A DNA stretch of 64,000 nt from Cryptomeria japonica (lineage: Eukaryota; Streptophyta; Pinopsida; Cupressales; Cupressaceae). Where the stretch lies: the NCBI RefSeq assembly GCF_030272615.1, contig NC_081408.1, positions 762,840,673-762,904,672 of the forward strand, read 5' to 3'. Of this stretch, positions 12,236 through 23,525 are shown in pieces. A model generated the notes under the pieces. It was not told the origin of the DNA. It saw nothing but the letters and a program-made list of their open reading frames with translations, and searched no databases. Position 1 is the first letter of the stretch; every line of letters begins with the position of its first letter. Position numbers and translations under genes: made by a program.

Positions 12236-12509
12236 CGCGAGAAATGGAGTGGGAACTGCGGGAGCTGATGCTGAGGCGGGTAACGAGCAATGCGGAAGAA
12301 ACAGCAGCGTGTAAAGGAACCATTGTCTGTGCAAGTCTTCGCCTGTTGATGCCCGGGCTTCCATTTTCAAACAGGTTTCTTATTCTGCGAGGAGGTCTGG
12401 CTGTTTGTGATGCCGAAGAGGAATTTCTGAATGAATAAAACGCAGACCTCGCACCCCTCGAAAACGAAGATGCTCCATAACGGGCCGCCATTGAGGTCGC
12501 TCGAGGCAA
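12236..12509 (-). CDS. NFD6-like: NUCLEAR FUSION DEFECTIVE 6-like, first exon
   Basis: Minus-strand frame starting at the ATG at 12507-12509. The N-terminus is rich in Arg, Ser and Ala with few acidic residues ('MAARYGASSFSRGARSAFY'), as in a mitochondrial targeting peptide. About 65 residues in comes 'MVPLHAAVSSALLVTRLS' and a Ser-rich 'SRSSHSISRG', the hallmark of the small plant NFD6-like mitochondrial proteins (MxPLHSAxAxARL... in the family). A GT donor follows directly (12235-12234), matching the exon 1 end of those genes, which are usually spliced here and alternatively terminated. If unspliced the frame runs to 12132. No later exon was found. Family match is from memory. Confidence 0.55.
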
Positions 12510-12700
12510 GGCAAGGAAAGGTAAAGAAAACGATTGATACGAGAAACAATGTTGCAGACTGAGTTTTGAGCGAGCGACCTTCGCATGTAGGGTTTTTGTT
12601 CGGCTTTTAAGGGTTTAAGCATTTAGTTTTGAGCGAGCGACCTTCGCATGTAGGGTTTTTGTTCGGCTTTTAAGGGTTTAAGCATTTAGTTTTGTTGTAA
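12510..12700 (-). promoter_or_regulatory. Upstream region of the NFD6-like exon with telo-box motifs
   Basis: Read on the minus strand, the region before the ATG carries AAACCCTA (telo-box-like) and AAACCCTT motifs, each twice because of the 63-bp duplication. Telo-box motifs are common in plant promoters of housekeeping and organelle-related genes. No clear TATA box is seen. The role is inferred from position only. Confidence 0.35.
12562..12687. repeat. Perfect 63-bp tandem duplication
   Basis: 12562-12624 and 12625-12687 are identical, and the first bases of a third copy (AGTTTTG) follow. The duplicated block lies 53 bp upstream of the NFD6-like ATG. Confidence 0.95.
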
Positions 12701-13070
12701 TGGTCAAATTTGGATATTCGTTTTTTTTCCATTTAGTTTTATGTTTATTTTGAGAAAATCATTTAATCATTTATACATATTCTTGGACATATATTTTAAT
12801 ATATTTATTCACATTTTACATATTCTTGGATATATATTTTAATATATTTATTCAAATTATGTGATTGTAATACATTTCTTCTATCTATCTAATATATTTT
12901 GTTATTTGTCTCACTTTTTTTTCATGTTCTCACTCATTTAATAAGGCATGGGTAAATCTTATGGTCATGAATTTGAACCCTGAAATTTTATAATTCAAAT
13001 TCAAATTTTGATCAACTCTTATCTATCTTTTATTCATGTAAGGTTTACTAAATATATTTGTGTAATATAT
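12701..13070. other. AT-rich spacer ending in the LINE target site
   Basis: No gene. ATATATTTTAATATATTTATTCA recurs in two adjacent copies near 12790-12855. The last 20 bases (13051-13070) are the left TSD of the LINE insertion. Confidence 0.6.
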
Positions 13071-16000
13071 ATAAAGAGATAAGTTTACTAAATATAAGGA
13101 CAAAAAAAGGCAAAAGACTTCAGGTTTGCTGAGAAATCTCTCACCAACCAGCTACATTCCTTAGAACTTGACATCCAAAACAACCCTAGTTGCACTCACA
13201 GGGTTGCTCATGTTGCGCATACTAGGGAAGCTCTTAGAAAACACAAGCAAGTCAAGATCTGTGGGGCTATGGTAAGGGCCCGCACCCACTGGCTACAATA
13301 TGGGGAGAAGGGCTCCAAATTATTTTTTAATCTACTTAAGCATAATCAGTCCAAGGAAAAGATTGATAGGCTGATTATTGATAGCAAGGAAATTATTGAC
13401 CTTCCCAGTATCAAAGGTGCTTTTGAACTATTTTACAAAAACCTATTGACTTTTGAAGATAATGCCAATGTTAAGGACATTAGAGATAAGTGCAGAACCA
13501 TGATCCCCACTAGAATCTCCCCTGAAGACTCCATCCTCCTCAACCAAAGGGTATCTGTTGAGGAAATCATTGTTGCTATTAACTCCTTGAAATCTGACAA
13601 AGAACCAAGCCCGGATGGCCTCCCTATTGAATTCTATAAGGCCAACCTAGAATGGATTGCCAATGACCTTCATGGTGTTTACTCTTAAGCTTTTGATAAT
13701 GGCACCCTTGGTGCTAATATTAACAAGGGGATCATCAAGTTGATACCCAAGGATGGTGATAGGGCCTTAATCAAGAATTGGAGGCCTATCACCCTCCTCA
13801 ATGTCTGCTACAAAATTTTGGCTAAAGTTATTGCCCTTCGACTTGAAAAGATCCTCCCTAAATTCATCTACCCTACCCAAACTGGCTTTATCAAGGGTAG
13901 ATATATCCTTGAGAACCTCATTACGAGCTAGGAAGCCATGGATTGGGCTAGGGCCTCTAACCAAGACACTACTACGTTTTTACTTGATTTTGAAAAAGCC
14001 TATGACCGTGTGGAATGGGACTTTGTCATCATGATGTTACAAGCCTTTGGGTTTCCGGTTAACTTCTGTAAATATGTTAAGGTCCTTCTTCAGGATGCCT
14101 CGGCTCAAATTGAAGTCAATGGATCCCTATCTCAAAACATTCAACTTAGTAGGTCTATCAGGCAAGGTTGTCCGCTTGCACCCGCTTTATTTGTCATTGC
14201 GTCAGATGCTATGTATTACCTTCTCAGGGACAATTCTCTATCCCCCTGTGTTAAAGGAGTTAAGCTCCCTAATGACTCCAGCCTCCTCAACATCCAGTTT
14301 GCGGATGATACTGCCCTATTCCTTGAACTTTCACCCTAGAATATTGACAACCTTGTTCAAAAGCTTAAAACCTTTGGTATCGTGTATGGAGCTAAAATCT
14401 CCCTTGCCAAGTCTACTCTCCTTGGCTAGAAAGAAAAACCCCCTGACTGGCTTAGTCCCTATGAGTTTCAATGGGGAGGCCCCAACAAAATCGTCAAGTA
14501 CCTTGGCATCCCTTTCTCTATTTCTCCCTCTCTTAAAGAGATGTGGCAGTGGATAAAGAATAAGATTGACAAAAAACTGCATAGATGGGATAATAGATTC
14601 CTCTCTCTTGTTGGAAGAATCCAAGTCTGTCAGAAAATTATCTCCTCATATAGTGTCTACTACTCCTTCGCCTGGATGTTCAATAACTATCGAATCCTTG
14701 ATATCCAGAAAGCCATAAGGCAGTACCTTTGGTCTGATGGCAAAGGTGGAAAAAAAATGCATGCGGTTAAATGGAAATGGTGTCACATGACTAAGAAAAT
14801 TGGTGGCCTTGGGCTAAAGGATCTCAAGATCCAAGGTATTGCCCTTGCTGCAAAATGGATTTTTCATGCCTTAGATGGCATGGAACCCTAGAAAGTCTTG
14901 ATTAAAAACAATATCAAGAGAGGTGTCCCTAAGAATGCTAAGTCCTGGAAAGCCCTTCCCCTTGTTGACCCGATGGCAGGTAGCTTTCCTGTTTCCGTGC
15001 AAGGTTCATATGTCTTTAAGTCCATTTGGAAAGCCTAGGAGCATATTAGACATCTTATTGACAGCTCTAGTGTTAGCAGCAATGGTACTATTCATGGGGA
15101 AAGGTCAGTTTGGTGGAACCTCTTTCATGCTAATAAACCCTTAGCCCTCACTCAAGGTTGCTCCGCCAAGCTTTGGGCCAAAGCCGACATCAGAGTCTTT
15201 GAGGACTTATTTGAGAATGATGTCTTAATCAGTTGGGAAGAGCTTAGCGCTCCCTACAATCTGCCTCCCACCCAAAAAAGAACATACCATATGATAAAGA
15301 ATGCCTGTGATACCCTTGTTTAGCCCTTTATTACTGATCTGGACTCTCACCGATTCTTGACTTTCAAATGGAAAGATGGCTCTTTCCTACCCAATGTTAA
15401 ATGTTGCGCCATATATGACTTGATCTCCAATGATGACTCTATTGTTAACCATGTTAACACGCTGTGGTACTTGGATCTGCCTGACAACTCTTGGTATAAG
15501 TACTTCACTCGTCTATGGAAAAGCCCGGTTCCCCCTAAAATTCAATGTTTTAAGTGGCAGCTTATTATTGACAGACTTTCATTAAGGAGAAATCCTCTCA
15601 GTACTGATATGTGTTCCATTTGCAGATTACCTGAGACCGGCAGGCACATTTTTTTTTGCTGCTCCTTCGCCAGGGAGGTTTGGTTAATGTTTGGTTTTTG
15701 CATTCCTAATCATGTGGATATTTTTAACATTATTACTGGTTATATTGATGGATTAAAAAAGGATACTACTTTATTTCTGGTTTATCTTATCTTCCTATAT
15801 CCTTTGGTTCATTTGGAAGCTTTGAAATGAGGACAAATTTAATGGCAATGGCAGATGTCTTACTGAGTCTCTTCGTAGACTCACTTTTTTAAAAATTGCT
15901 TCGCAGGTTTGCTTCTTGATGAATGTCGAAAGGCATAAGTTCCTCCGATTCCTGCAAGATGATCATGCCACTATGTTCATATATGAAATGAAGGATGGCT

Positions 16001-16359
16001 ACGAGTGGAGGAGGCTCACGAACAACCAATCTTCCTTTGAAGAGGCTCTAAAGAAGCTGCAAAAAGAGATTAACAGCAATAGGATGCCCGAGGCTAACCA
16101 CATTGCCATGCTGACTCAGTTCCAGGATCAAAAAAAGGTGATCTGGATGGAAGGGGCCCAAGGGTGGACCACTTGGGTCGATCCATTCGACCACATTCTG
16201 CAGTAGTGCTTTGGTTCTCCTTTGTTCTGTCCTTTTTTGACTTTGGACTGCTTTCAGTAATGTAATCCAGATCCTCAGTGATTTTGGTGGTTGAGGCGTA
16301 GCCTCCCCTGTTTACAACTAGTTGTATTTTGTTTACTCTCGATCTTTAATACAAAAAAA
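13071..16359 (+). mobile_element. L1-type LINE, 5'-truncated
   Basis: The element is bounded by 20-bp direct repeats 13051-13070 (AATATATTTGTGTAATATAT) and 16360-16379 (one T-to-C difference), a convincing target-site duplication. It ends in TTTAATACAAAAAAAAA, a short poly-A tail typical of plant L1 elements. ORF1, the endonuclease and the start of ORF2 are missing, the usual result of incomplete reverse transcription. Confidence 0.9.
13110..16206 (+). pseudogene. LINE ORF2: reverse transcriptase and C-terminal zinc domain
   Basis: One frame is readable from about 13110 to 15750. Landmarks: 'RARTHWLQYGEKGSK', 'DGLPIEFYKA', 'NWRPITLLN', the RT A block 'LDFEKAYDRVEWDF', 'IRQGCPLAPALF', the active site 'FADDT', and the zf-RVT region 'PPKIQCFKWQLIIDRLSLR' with 'CSICRLPETGRHIFFCC'. 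Stops include 13686-13688, 13929-13931, 14337-14339, 14889-14891 and one near 15321. Most fit a single C-to-T or G-to-A change at CAG, CAA or TGG codons. A frameshift near 15760 moves the last part into another frame ('WFIWKL'), ending at 16206. Catalytic RT residues are intact but the ORF is dead. Confidence 0.9.
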
Positions 16360-16379
16360 AATATACTTGTGTAATATAT

Positions 16380-17498
16380 TGAAATATCTCTTGTATTCAA
16401 AAGCATTCAATTGCATTCATTTCAAATATCATGTTATGTTCTTACCTTCTTATCATTATTCACATGTCATTTACATTTACGAAAGGAAGACTTCAATTTG
16501 TTGCACTAAAATAAATCTTCATCTACATCTTACTATTCTAATGCATCTACATGTTTGGAGTTTGTTGTCTTCAAATCGTTTACATAGTTTTTTGGGGCTT
16601 GACTAAGAGAATACATCCCTTAGTGAGATATCGGTATCACTTTAAGGATATTTCTAAATATTGACAATCTAGATAACAAATAAAATAGAGGCAAATCATG
16701 TACAATCAAAATGCACACTAGTCCAAAACATTTTTACAATCAAAGGTCAAATCCACATCCATGAAAATGTCCAAGTGACCCATGGACTTGACCCCTCATG
16801 GTGTAAACTAATAGTTCCAAATTTGGGAAAAATTTTAATAGAGACACCATTTTCAATCTCATGTTCAAAATCTATGACAAATTTTGAGTATCATCATCAA
16901 ACCTATAGTTAAGTGCCCTATCCTTTTTATTTACTTTCATACTTTCGCATTTAACGTTTTCACTTTTTCTAATATTAATTTCCCACAACTATATTGTTTA
17001 GATCATTTTATAACTTAGTAAATTTCCAACATCAATATCCAAATGAAATGTAGAATTAATTTAGAAAATCAACTTATCTATAAATATAATATTAAATATT
17101 TAAAATATAAAAATTAAAATTAAATAAGTGAAAGTTGATAAGTTGTTATCATAAAGTTTCAAATATTACATTTGAGATGCAAACATTCAAGTAATATTTA
17201 TCTTAGATAAGGTCTAAAATTAGCTCCACGTCCTCTATGAGATTAGTGATAAGGCCTTGTAACTGTGGCACAATCTAAGAGGTACTTTGTAATGTCTCTT
17301 TTTTGGAAATGGGATTTAATAATAAAAATCATAAACTAATATTAATTACATGTGTATGTGTATGTGTATGTGCATGTGGTGTATGTGTATGTGTATGTGT
17401 ATGTGTATGTGTCCCTCGTTAATGAGGTTAGGAAGGTTGATCTTCCCTCCAATCCTTGAATTGGAATACAGTGTATGACTCTTAAGACAAGGTGAGTC
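16380..17498. other. AT-rich spacer with a TGTATG microsatellite
   Basis: No gene. A (TGTATG)n tract occupies about 17349-17415. The remainder is AT-rich spacer. Confidence 0.6.
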
Positions 17499-17888
17499 AA
17501 AATAAATTTTGAAAGAGCTTCAAAAAGAAACCCAATACCAAATGATGTGGGATGTGTGGCATGAGACCACAATAAGACAATCCTTACGAAAAGAATAATG
17601 CACCTTGGGGTGACCACAAACAATCTCACCAAGTTCAAAGCTACTCTCATGGGAATGGAGCTGGGAATTGAGCTAAAGGCAAGCCATGTACAACTCGAAG
17701 GGGATTCTCTGATCACCATTAATGCTATTAGATAAAATATGACCCCCAATTGGAAGCTTGATTGTTGGTTCAAATAGATTCGAGAATTATTGAATCAATT
17801 CCGAGATTTCAAATTGACACATGTCTATAGGGAAGGAAATGGGCGGGCTGATGATCCAGCCAAAATGGCAGTCGATATGGAAAACTAA
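17499..17888 (+). pseudogene. RNase H-like domain relic
   Basis: A single frame of about 129 codons, with stops near 17568, 17730 and 17769, reads as a plant RNase H-like (RVT_3) domain. Landmarks are 'TTNNLTKFKATLMGMELGIEL' (the Glu helix), 'QLEGDSLITINAI' (Asp) and 'LTHVYREGNGRAD' (last Asp). The first catalytic Asp, normally in an NFDG block, is replaced ('NFERAS'). This domain type occurs at the end of plant LINE ORF2 and as single-domain host or pseudogenes. It is 1.1 kb past the LINE above and not contiguous with it. Confidence 0.8.
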
Positions 17889-19397
17889 CAGGTGTTGTGT
17901 TGGATAGGCATTGAAAGATGACACAAATAGGGTGAGCTGGCAGGCATCGTGTAGATCGAGTGGGGACGATGATACTAAAGTCTGATAATGATGAATGAGG
18001 CAGTTTTTGACATTCACTAATCATGAGTGGAGCACCTGTGTGATGGCGGACAGTGAATACTGATGCAAACTCACAAAGCCTGGAAAACAGGTTTGCAAAG
18101 GACAAATATTCATGACGAGAATTAATACTAATGTGGGAACTCGATTTCCTTACAACTGGGAAGGATAATTAGAGATTTGATGAGATCGTTTAGTGTAGGT
18201 GGAATGATTATAAGGAGTGGTGACTTGTGTTCCATGCAAGCAAGGACAGCTTGCAATTCTTTATTTACTCTCGTTGGCGAGCTATGGTGAATCATCTTTC
18301 TGTTATCTAGAGTGTTGTGTTATGGGGTTAATATGGACACCCCCATCAAGCTAGTGTCCTACAAGCAACGGATGGCTTTTTTGGGAGAGATTTTTGAGAA
18401 GATGCTCAAGGCTATTATGAATTCATCCCACTGTCTAGTCATTCATATGGTAACGATCATAATTGGGGAGGATTCTCTATGCTTGCCATAGGCATCATGT
18501 CAACACAAACATACTTGCCATGTTCATGGCAACTATGATTAAAGTTGGGGAGACGAAGGATGTAGTAAAACTCTTGTACAGGAAGGTGTTCAAAAGTGCA
18601 TTTCTGGGTGAAATGGAGATTATTCTGAAAAAAAGTGAGTCGAGATTTGCAATTTCCGCTGCCTCAAGTCTACTTTGTGGTTTTTTGTTGTAAGAAGGAA
18701 ATTCCCAAATTGCCAGTGGTTACCACATTTGAGTTTGAGAAGTTTGATGGTTGAGTCCCAAGTATTCATAGGAAAATAGTTTTCCTCAAAAAATTCTTGG
18801 GGATTATGCTAAACGAGGGTAGAGATTGGATCAAAAACTACTTGAGGGCTGAGGGGCTGGAAGATAAGAATGTGGGAGATGAATTTGGCACAAACATCGG
18901 TGAAGCATTGACAAAGGAGGATGTGAGAGAGGCTCATTCCCCTGGGGCAAAGATGAAAGGTCGTGAGCAATGTGGTGAGGAATGTTTGGTTCGTACAGAG
19001 TTTGAGAAAAGGAAGAAGAACTGAAGACAGGCATGGGAAGAAATCACTTTGGTCTGTGTTTGATTGGTCAGTCGGTGGTCGCTGCGAACACACTATTTTC
19101 CTTTTGGTCTATCGTGGGCACCATTTTGTTGTTTGATGGTGCCCACCTTCTATATGCTAGTTACATACTATAAGCATCATTCTATCACTTTGTGTGGTCA
19201 CCATTTTGGGGGCGGTGACCCATTTTGGATGTATGGGGATTGACAAGGATTAGATAGTATGGTCATCATACTACTAGGTTTCTAGGCACTACAATGGCTA
19301 GTGATATGAATATTCTAGTGATATGAATATTCTAATGTACATGAAACTTTTTGATATCAATATAATGGGTTTTTGGCCCAAACCAACTATTAATTTA
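17889..19397. other. No recognised gene
   Basis: Short open frames occur at 18463-18693 and 18797-19024 without recognisable motifs. Around 18705-18850, 'VTTFEFEKFDG' and 'RDWIKNYLRAEGLEDK' are readable in one frame with a stop between, so an old unknown coding relic is possible. CACCATTTTG recurs at about 19119 and 19199. Confidence 0.4.
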
Positions 19398-19854
19398 TAA
19401 CATACATGTATATGTGTACATGTATATATATGTATATGCATACGCATACACACACACATATATATATGTGTGTGTGTATATATATGTGTGTGTGTGTAGT
19501 TGTAACGTGTATATATATACACACGCGCGCGCGCATACATATACATATATATACATATACACATACATATATATACACATATATTGACATGTATGCATAC
19601 ATACATACATATGTTTGTGTGTATGTATATGTACACACACATGTATATACATATGTGTATGCATGTGTGTGTGTATATGTACACACACATGTATATACAT
19701 ATGTATATACATGTGTTTGTAGATCTAAATACATATATGTATATGTGCATGCGCGTGCGCACACATACACATATACATATACATGTGTGTGTGTGTGTGT
19801 GCGCGCGCGCGTGCATGTGCATGTGCATGTATATGTAATAATGTGTGTGTGTAT
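19398..19854. repeat. Long alternating purine/pyrimidine microsatellite
   Basis: About 450 bp of TG/CA, TA and CG dinucleotides with only a few breaks in alternation (for example near 19498, 19585, 19613, 19722 and 19838). It includes (CG)n runs at about 19524-19534 and 19799-19811. A block containing TATATGTACACACACATG is repeated about 50 bp apart near 19625 and 19677. The tract is self-complementary over many short stretches, so all six frames look open; these are not genes. Confidence 0.95.
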
Positions 19855-20943
19855 TGTAGACACTTAAATTTGACTAATTAATTTAATCAAATTTAAATCC
19901 CATAGCCACTTATGTTTATTAAATAACTCATGTCATTTAATTAAATATAACATCATATCCTCTTTGGCCAAATTGATTCATTTTATAAAGCCTTCTCCAA
20001 TAAATGAATTAAATATCTTAATTAATTAATCCCCCTTTTCTTCTAATCCCTTGAATTAATTAATCAAATTAATTAATTCATCCTCTTATTTGAATTTTAT
20101 TCATTCAAATATCTCTTTTAGGTCACATATTTCTTAACTTTAACTACCCTTCTAACCCAACCCCTAGCCTAACCCAAGGGTTCTAACCAACCCTATACCC
20201 TCAACCCACCTTATCCTATCCTATCCTAACCTCCCCTCACATGTGTGTGCACACACATGATTCCTTAATATTAGGAAATTTGAACCTATTTTGGGTGGCT
20301 TCCTCCCAAAATGGACATGTGTCCTTGAGGACGCATGGCAAGCCCCTTTGTGACATTTGTCCCTCTAAGGGACACATGGCCTCCTTTGTTGAGCCACTTG
20401 TACAAGTGTGGAATCTTATTCCACGTGGCATTCTTAGGGTTGCCACTTATCCTCCTTGAGGACAAGTGTTGCATTTTTCCAATCCCTTCCTCTCCTCTCA
20501 ACCCTTATTTAAACCCCCCTCTTTTTCAAGCAAATCCTCCACTTTTCATACAATCGCATCGTTATAATGCTAAAATTCATCCACACTTAGCATAGCCATA
20601 TCATCATCATGCCAAAATCCATCCATGTTATTGCAATCATACCCCCATAATGGACCAATTCCATCCCATCATCTCATCCATCTTTTCATGCTTTTAAATC
20701 TCATCTTCAAATCGCACATCATGGAGCAATATCAAGCAATTGTTGCATCAATGAGCACACATCCTACCACGGGATAATCAAATCAAGGAGTCAAATGAAG
20801 TTTCACATCTTATTGTTTTATGTCAATTATGCTTCTTTTTCTTTCTTTCTAACACTCTAATCTTGAGATGTTTGAGCTAATTGTGTTTGCTTGGTTGTGA
20901 TCGTAGGTATTTCAATCTCTCGTATTCATGCATGATTTCCTTC
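19855..20943 (+). mobile_element. LTR of TGTAGACACTTAAA type, probably solo or partial
   Basis: It starts TGTAGACACTTAAATTTG, closely like the starts of the B LTRs at 29132 (+) and 53767 (-). Like them it begins with Thr/Ala-poor, AT-rich 'TTAATTAA' sequence and then turns C-rich. The right end is not sharp: it merges into CA repeats near 20944. No PBS or coding region follows. Both ends abut the same kind of microsatellite, so it most likely inserted into it. Confidence 0.55.
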
Positions 20944-21117
20944 ACACACACACACATATATGTATGTATGTATGTATCTCTCTCTATGTGTGTGTGTGTG
21001 TGTGGATATATATACACACATATACACATACCCATATATACATGTATACATGTATATACACGTATACATATATACATATATATACATATACATATACATA
21101 TACATATGTACATATAT
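20944..21117. repeat. Alternating purine/pyrimidine microsatellite, second part
   Basis: CA, TATG, TG and TATACA repeats, continued at 22014-22045 after the solo LTR. This is probably the remainder of the tract at 19398-19854. Confidence 0.9.
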
Positions 21118-22013
21118 TGTTGGGAAAAATGGTGTCTCAACCTTGCATTTATGCGAGGTTACTATTTATAGTAAGTTTTCATTTGAGCACGAAATGGTGC
21201 GAAACTCTCCCTGAAGCTTCTGGTTGGCTAGATAAGCATTCCGATAAAGTTGCGTCGCAAGGTCACAGCTAGTTTTGAAGATATTAAAGTTTTCATCTTG
21301 GAGGGGTGCGATAAAATGTTTAAACTTAATTTTGGGGGCTTTAGAGGCTCCGAAACGCCCTAAAAAGTGGCCGTAACCGGCGCAACGGGTTATGAGGTGA
21401 TAGAGCACTTCACGAGCTTTCCGGCGCTTCAAACGGTTCGTCAATCGGACACCCGGTTCTCAAGTTATGGCCTCCGGAAGTTTGTACTCCTGAAATAGGA
21501 AAAATAATTTGTATTGAATACATAAATGAGCTGTAAAAGGGAGCGACACGTGTTGATGTGTGCTTTAACATGTCATAGGGCATCTAGAAGGGAGATAAGG
21601 TCGGCTACACCTTATTGGGTGGTTTTAGCCCATGGTTTTGTAATACCATTTGACGGTTTCTTGTATTGTATCTCCTATTTATGAGGTGTGTGAGATAGAG
21701 GTTGGGTGTAAGAGAGTCTTATGGCTATTGAGTTGCCTCTGAATCTCTGATTAGTGGTACTCCTGGGAAGAGCTTGCTCTGCAAGTATGTTGTAATCTAT
21801 TTTTGATTGCTGAATAAAATATTGAGCTGCTTTTGGAGTGTGGGGTTTTTCTCCCGAAAGGGTTTTCCCCACGTAAATCACTGTGTTGTGGTATGAATGC
21901 TATTATATCTATTTCTATTTTCTGTAACTGTTGTAACGATCTAAAAAAGTATTGCATTACCCTCCTCTCAAGGTTAGTGTAGGAAGTTGTTTCCGCTACT
22001 TAACTTCCTTACA
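21118..22013 (+). mobile_element. Solo LTR, 896 bp
   Basis: It starts TGTTGGGAAAAATGG and ends CTTCCTTACA (TG...CA). It is flanked by TATAT on both sides (21113-21117 and 22014-22018). That TSD is weak because the target is itself a TA-rich microsatellite. An AATAAA signal lies at about 21813. There is no internal region. Confidence 0.75.
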
Positions 22014-22045
22014 TATATATATACATATACATATACATATATAGA

Positions 22046-23525
22046 CAAAAATAGATCAAAAAGTTAGCACATATGTACAAATCTAGAAATAAGATACATA
22101 GCATAACCTATTACTAAAAGTTGAGCCTAAAAATACTAGTCAAATGTGCTAGGTGTGTCAACTAAACTTCAGCTTTTAGATCAAGATGCTTTGTAGATCA
22201 CTACCTCCAAAATTCAAACAAAAAGTGTTAACTTCACATATGTAAATCGACATACCCATAAGTTTTCACTGGTTCAAAAGTTTGAACTATATGTCTCAAT
22301 TTTCTCTTTACAATTTCACAACTTTTGACTATTGGATATGTAACCTACACACAAAGAAGAAGGGAACATGTTGTGTTGTACAGGTGCTTGCCTAAATCTT
22401 GTTTTTCCACCTCCACAAGAACTATGGTGATGAAAAAAAGAGAGCTTACTCCTAGTAGGGTAGAGGCTAATTTTGAAAGGAAATGTTGAATTGAAATGAT
22501 ATTACCTTAGGCTTGATAATAGCAGTGATGCAATGCTCCTTGGACAAGTCCTTCAAGGGTTGGTGCAATAATATGGCATGGGAAGACATAACAAGAGCAA
22601 TCATGAAAACAAACTTGCATGTAGGTTGTTGTATCTTGTTGCTCCACAATGTTCAAAGTTTGAAGATACTTGCTCAATAATGATTACTCAATGATATAAT
22701 TTGTAACTTATGAACTTGTTGGATGATAAAATGAACTAGAAATGATGCCTTTATATAGGATTCACAAGGTATTTCCTACTTTAGGCCAACTTCCAATGGT
22801 CATATCAAACTATCGAGATCATATCACAAATGACAAGAATCGACACTCGCACACGTTTGATTTTTTACCCTTTTCAGGGGGGCTATAGTTCTAGGCACGC
22901 TAGTCCACCCAAAAAAGAATGGTTGTAGAGTAGAAGATCCCAAGACATAGGATTTGGTCACCAAATACAAATCTAATGACAATTTGGTAGTGGCAAGGAC
23001 AAAAATAGGCTTAATAGAGCTATGAGGGGGTACACTAAAGTAAGGGCTGAAAAAAAATGTGAAATTGTAAAGGGGTTACAATTTATGACACTGCAAAGAA
23101 TAAAAATTATTTTCAAAATTTATTTCCCTTAGACGTTCTCCTCAAATGAAACCTTCTCCCCTTTATATCTTCCAATATGAGGAAGAAAAACTTTCTCCAC
23201 TTTATATATGTCAATGCAAGCGAGAAGTCACACCTCGTCATCATGTTGCCCTTTGCGAGATTCACAACCTTTCACAATTACCACCTTTTGAAAGAGTACA
23301 ACCTTTTATAATTTCTACCATTTGAAACTCACTTCCTTATTTTCTTCCCATTCATTTCTTCTTTCGCTAATTCTTCTTTGATTCACATGCTCCATTCTTT
23401 CTTCCTTGATTTCTCAATTTATGGTTTGATTTTGATGATCCATGGATGTCCCTCTCGAATGAAATGATCTTCCTTTTATATCTCGTGTTTGAGGGAGTCA
23501 CAACCTCTTCATTTCATGTCTTTTG
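22046..23525. other. No recognised gene
   Basis: Non-coding sequence left of the Copia LTR. Only short frames without motifs are seen. Confidence 0.5.

Noticed and set aside
17342-17773. 143-codon minus-strand ORF ending in Thr-Tyr repeats
   Set aside because: The tail is the TGTATG microsatellite and the body is antisense to the RNase H relic.
19298-19867. Several overlapping ORFs of 84-176 codons on both strands
   Set aside because: They translate the alternating TG/CA/TA microsatellite into Tyr/Thr/His/Ile/Cys/Val repeats in every frame; low-complexity artefacts.
20140-20235. Telomere-like CCCTAACC-rich stretch
   Set aside because: The units are irregular (CCTAACCC, ACCCAACCC, CTATCCTAT) and do not form TTTAGGG arrays; it is C-rich LTR sequence.
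20877-21272. ORFs of 84-114 codons on both strands
   Set aside because: Same cause: they lie in the CA/TATG/TATACA microsatellite.
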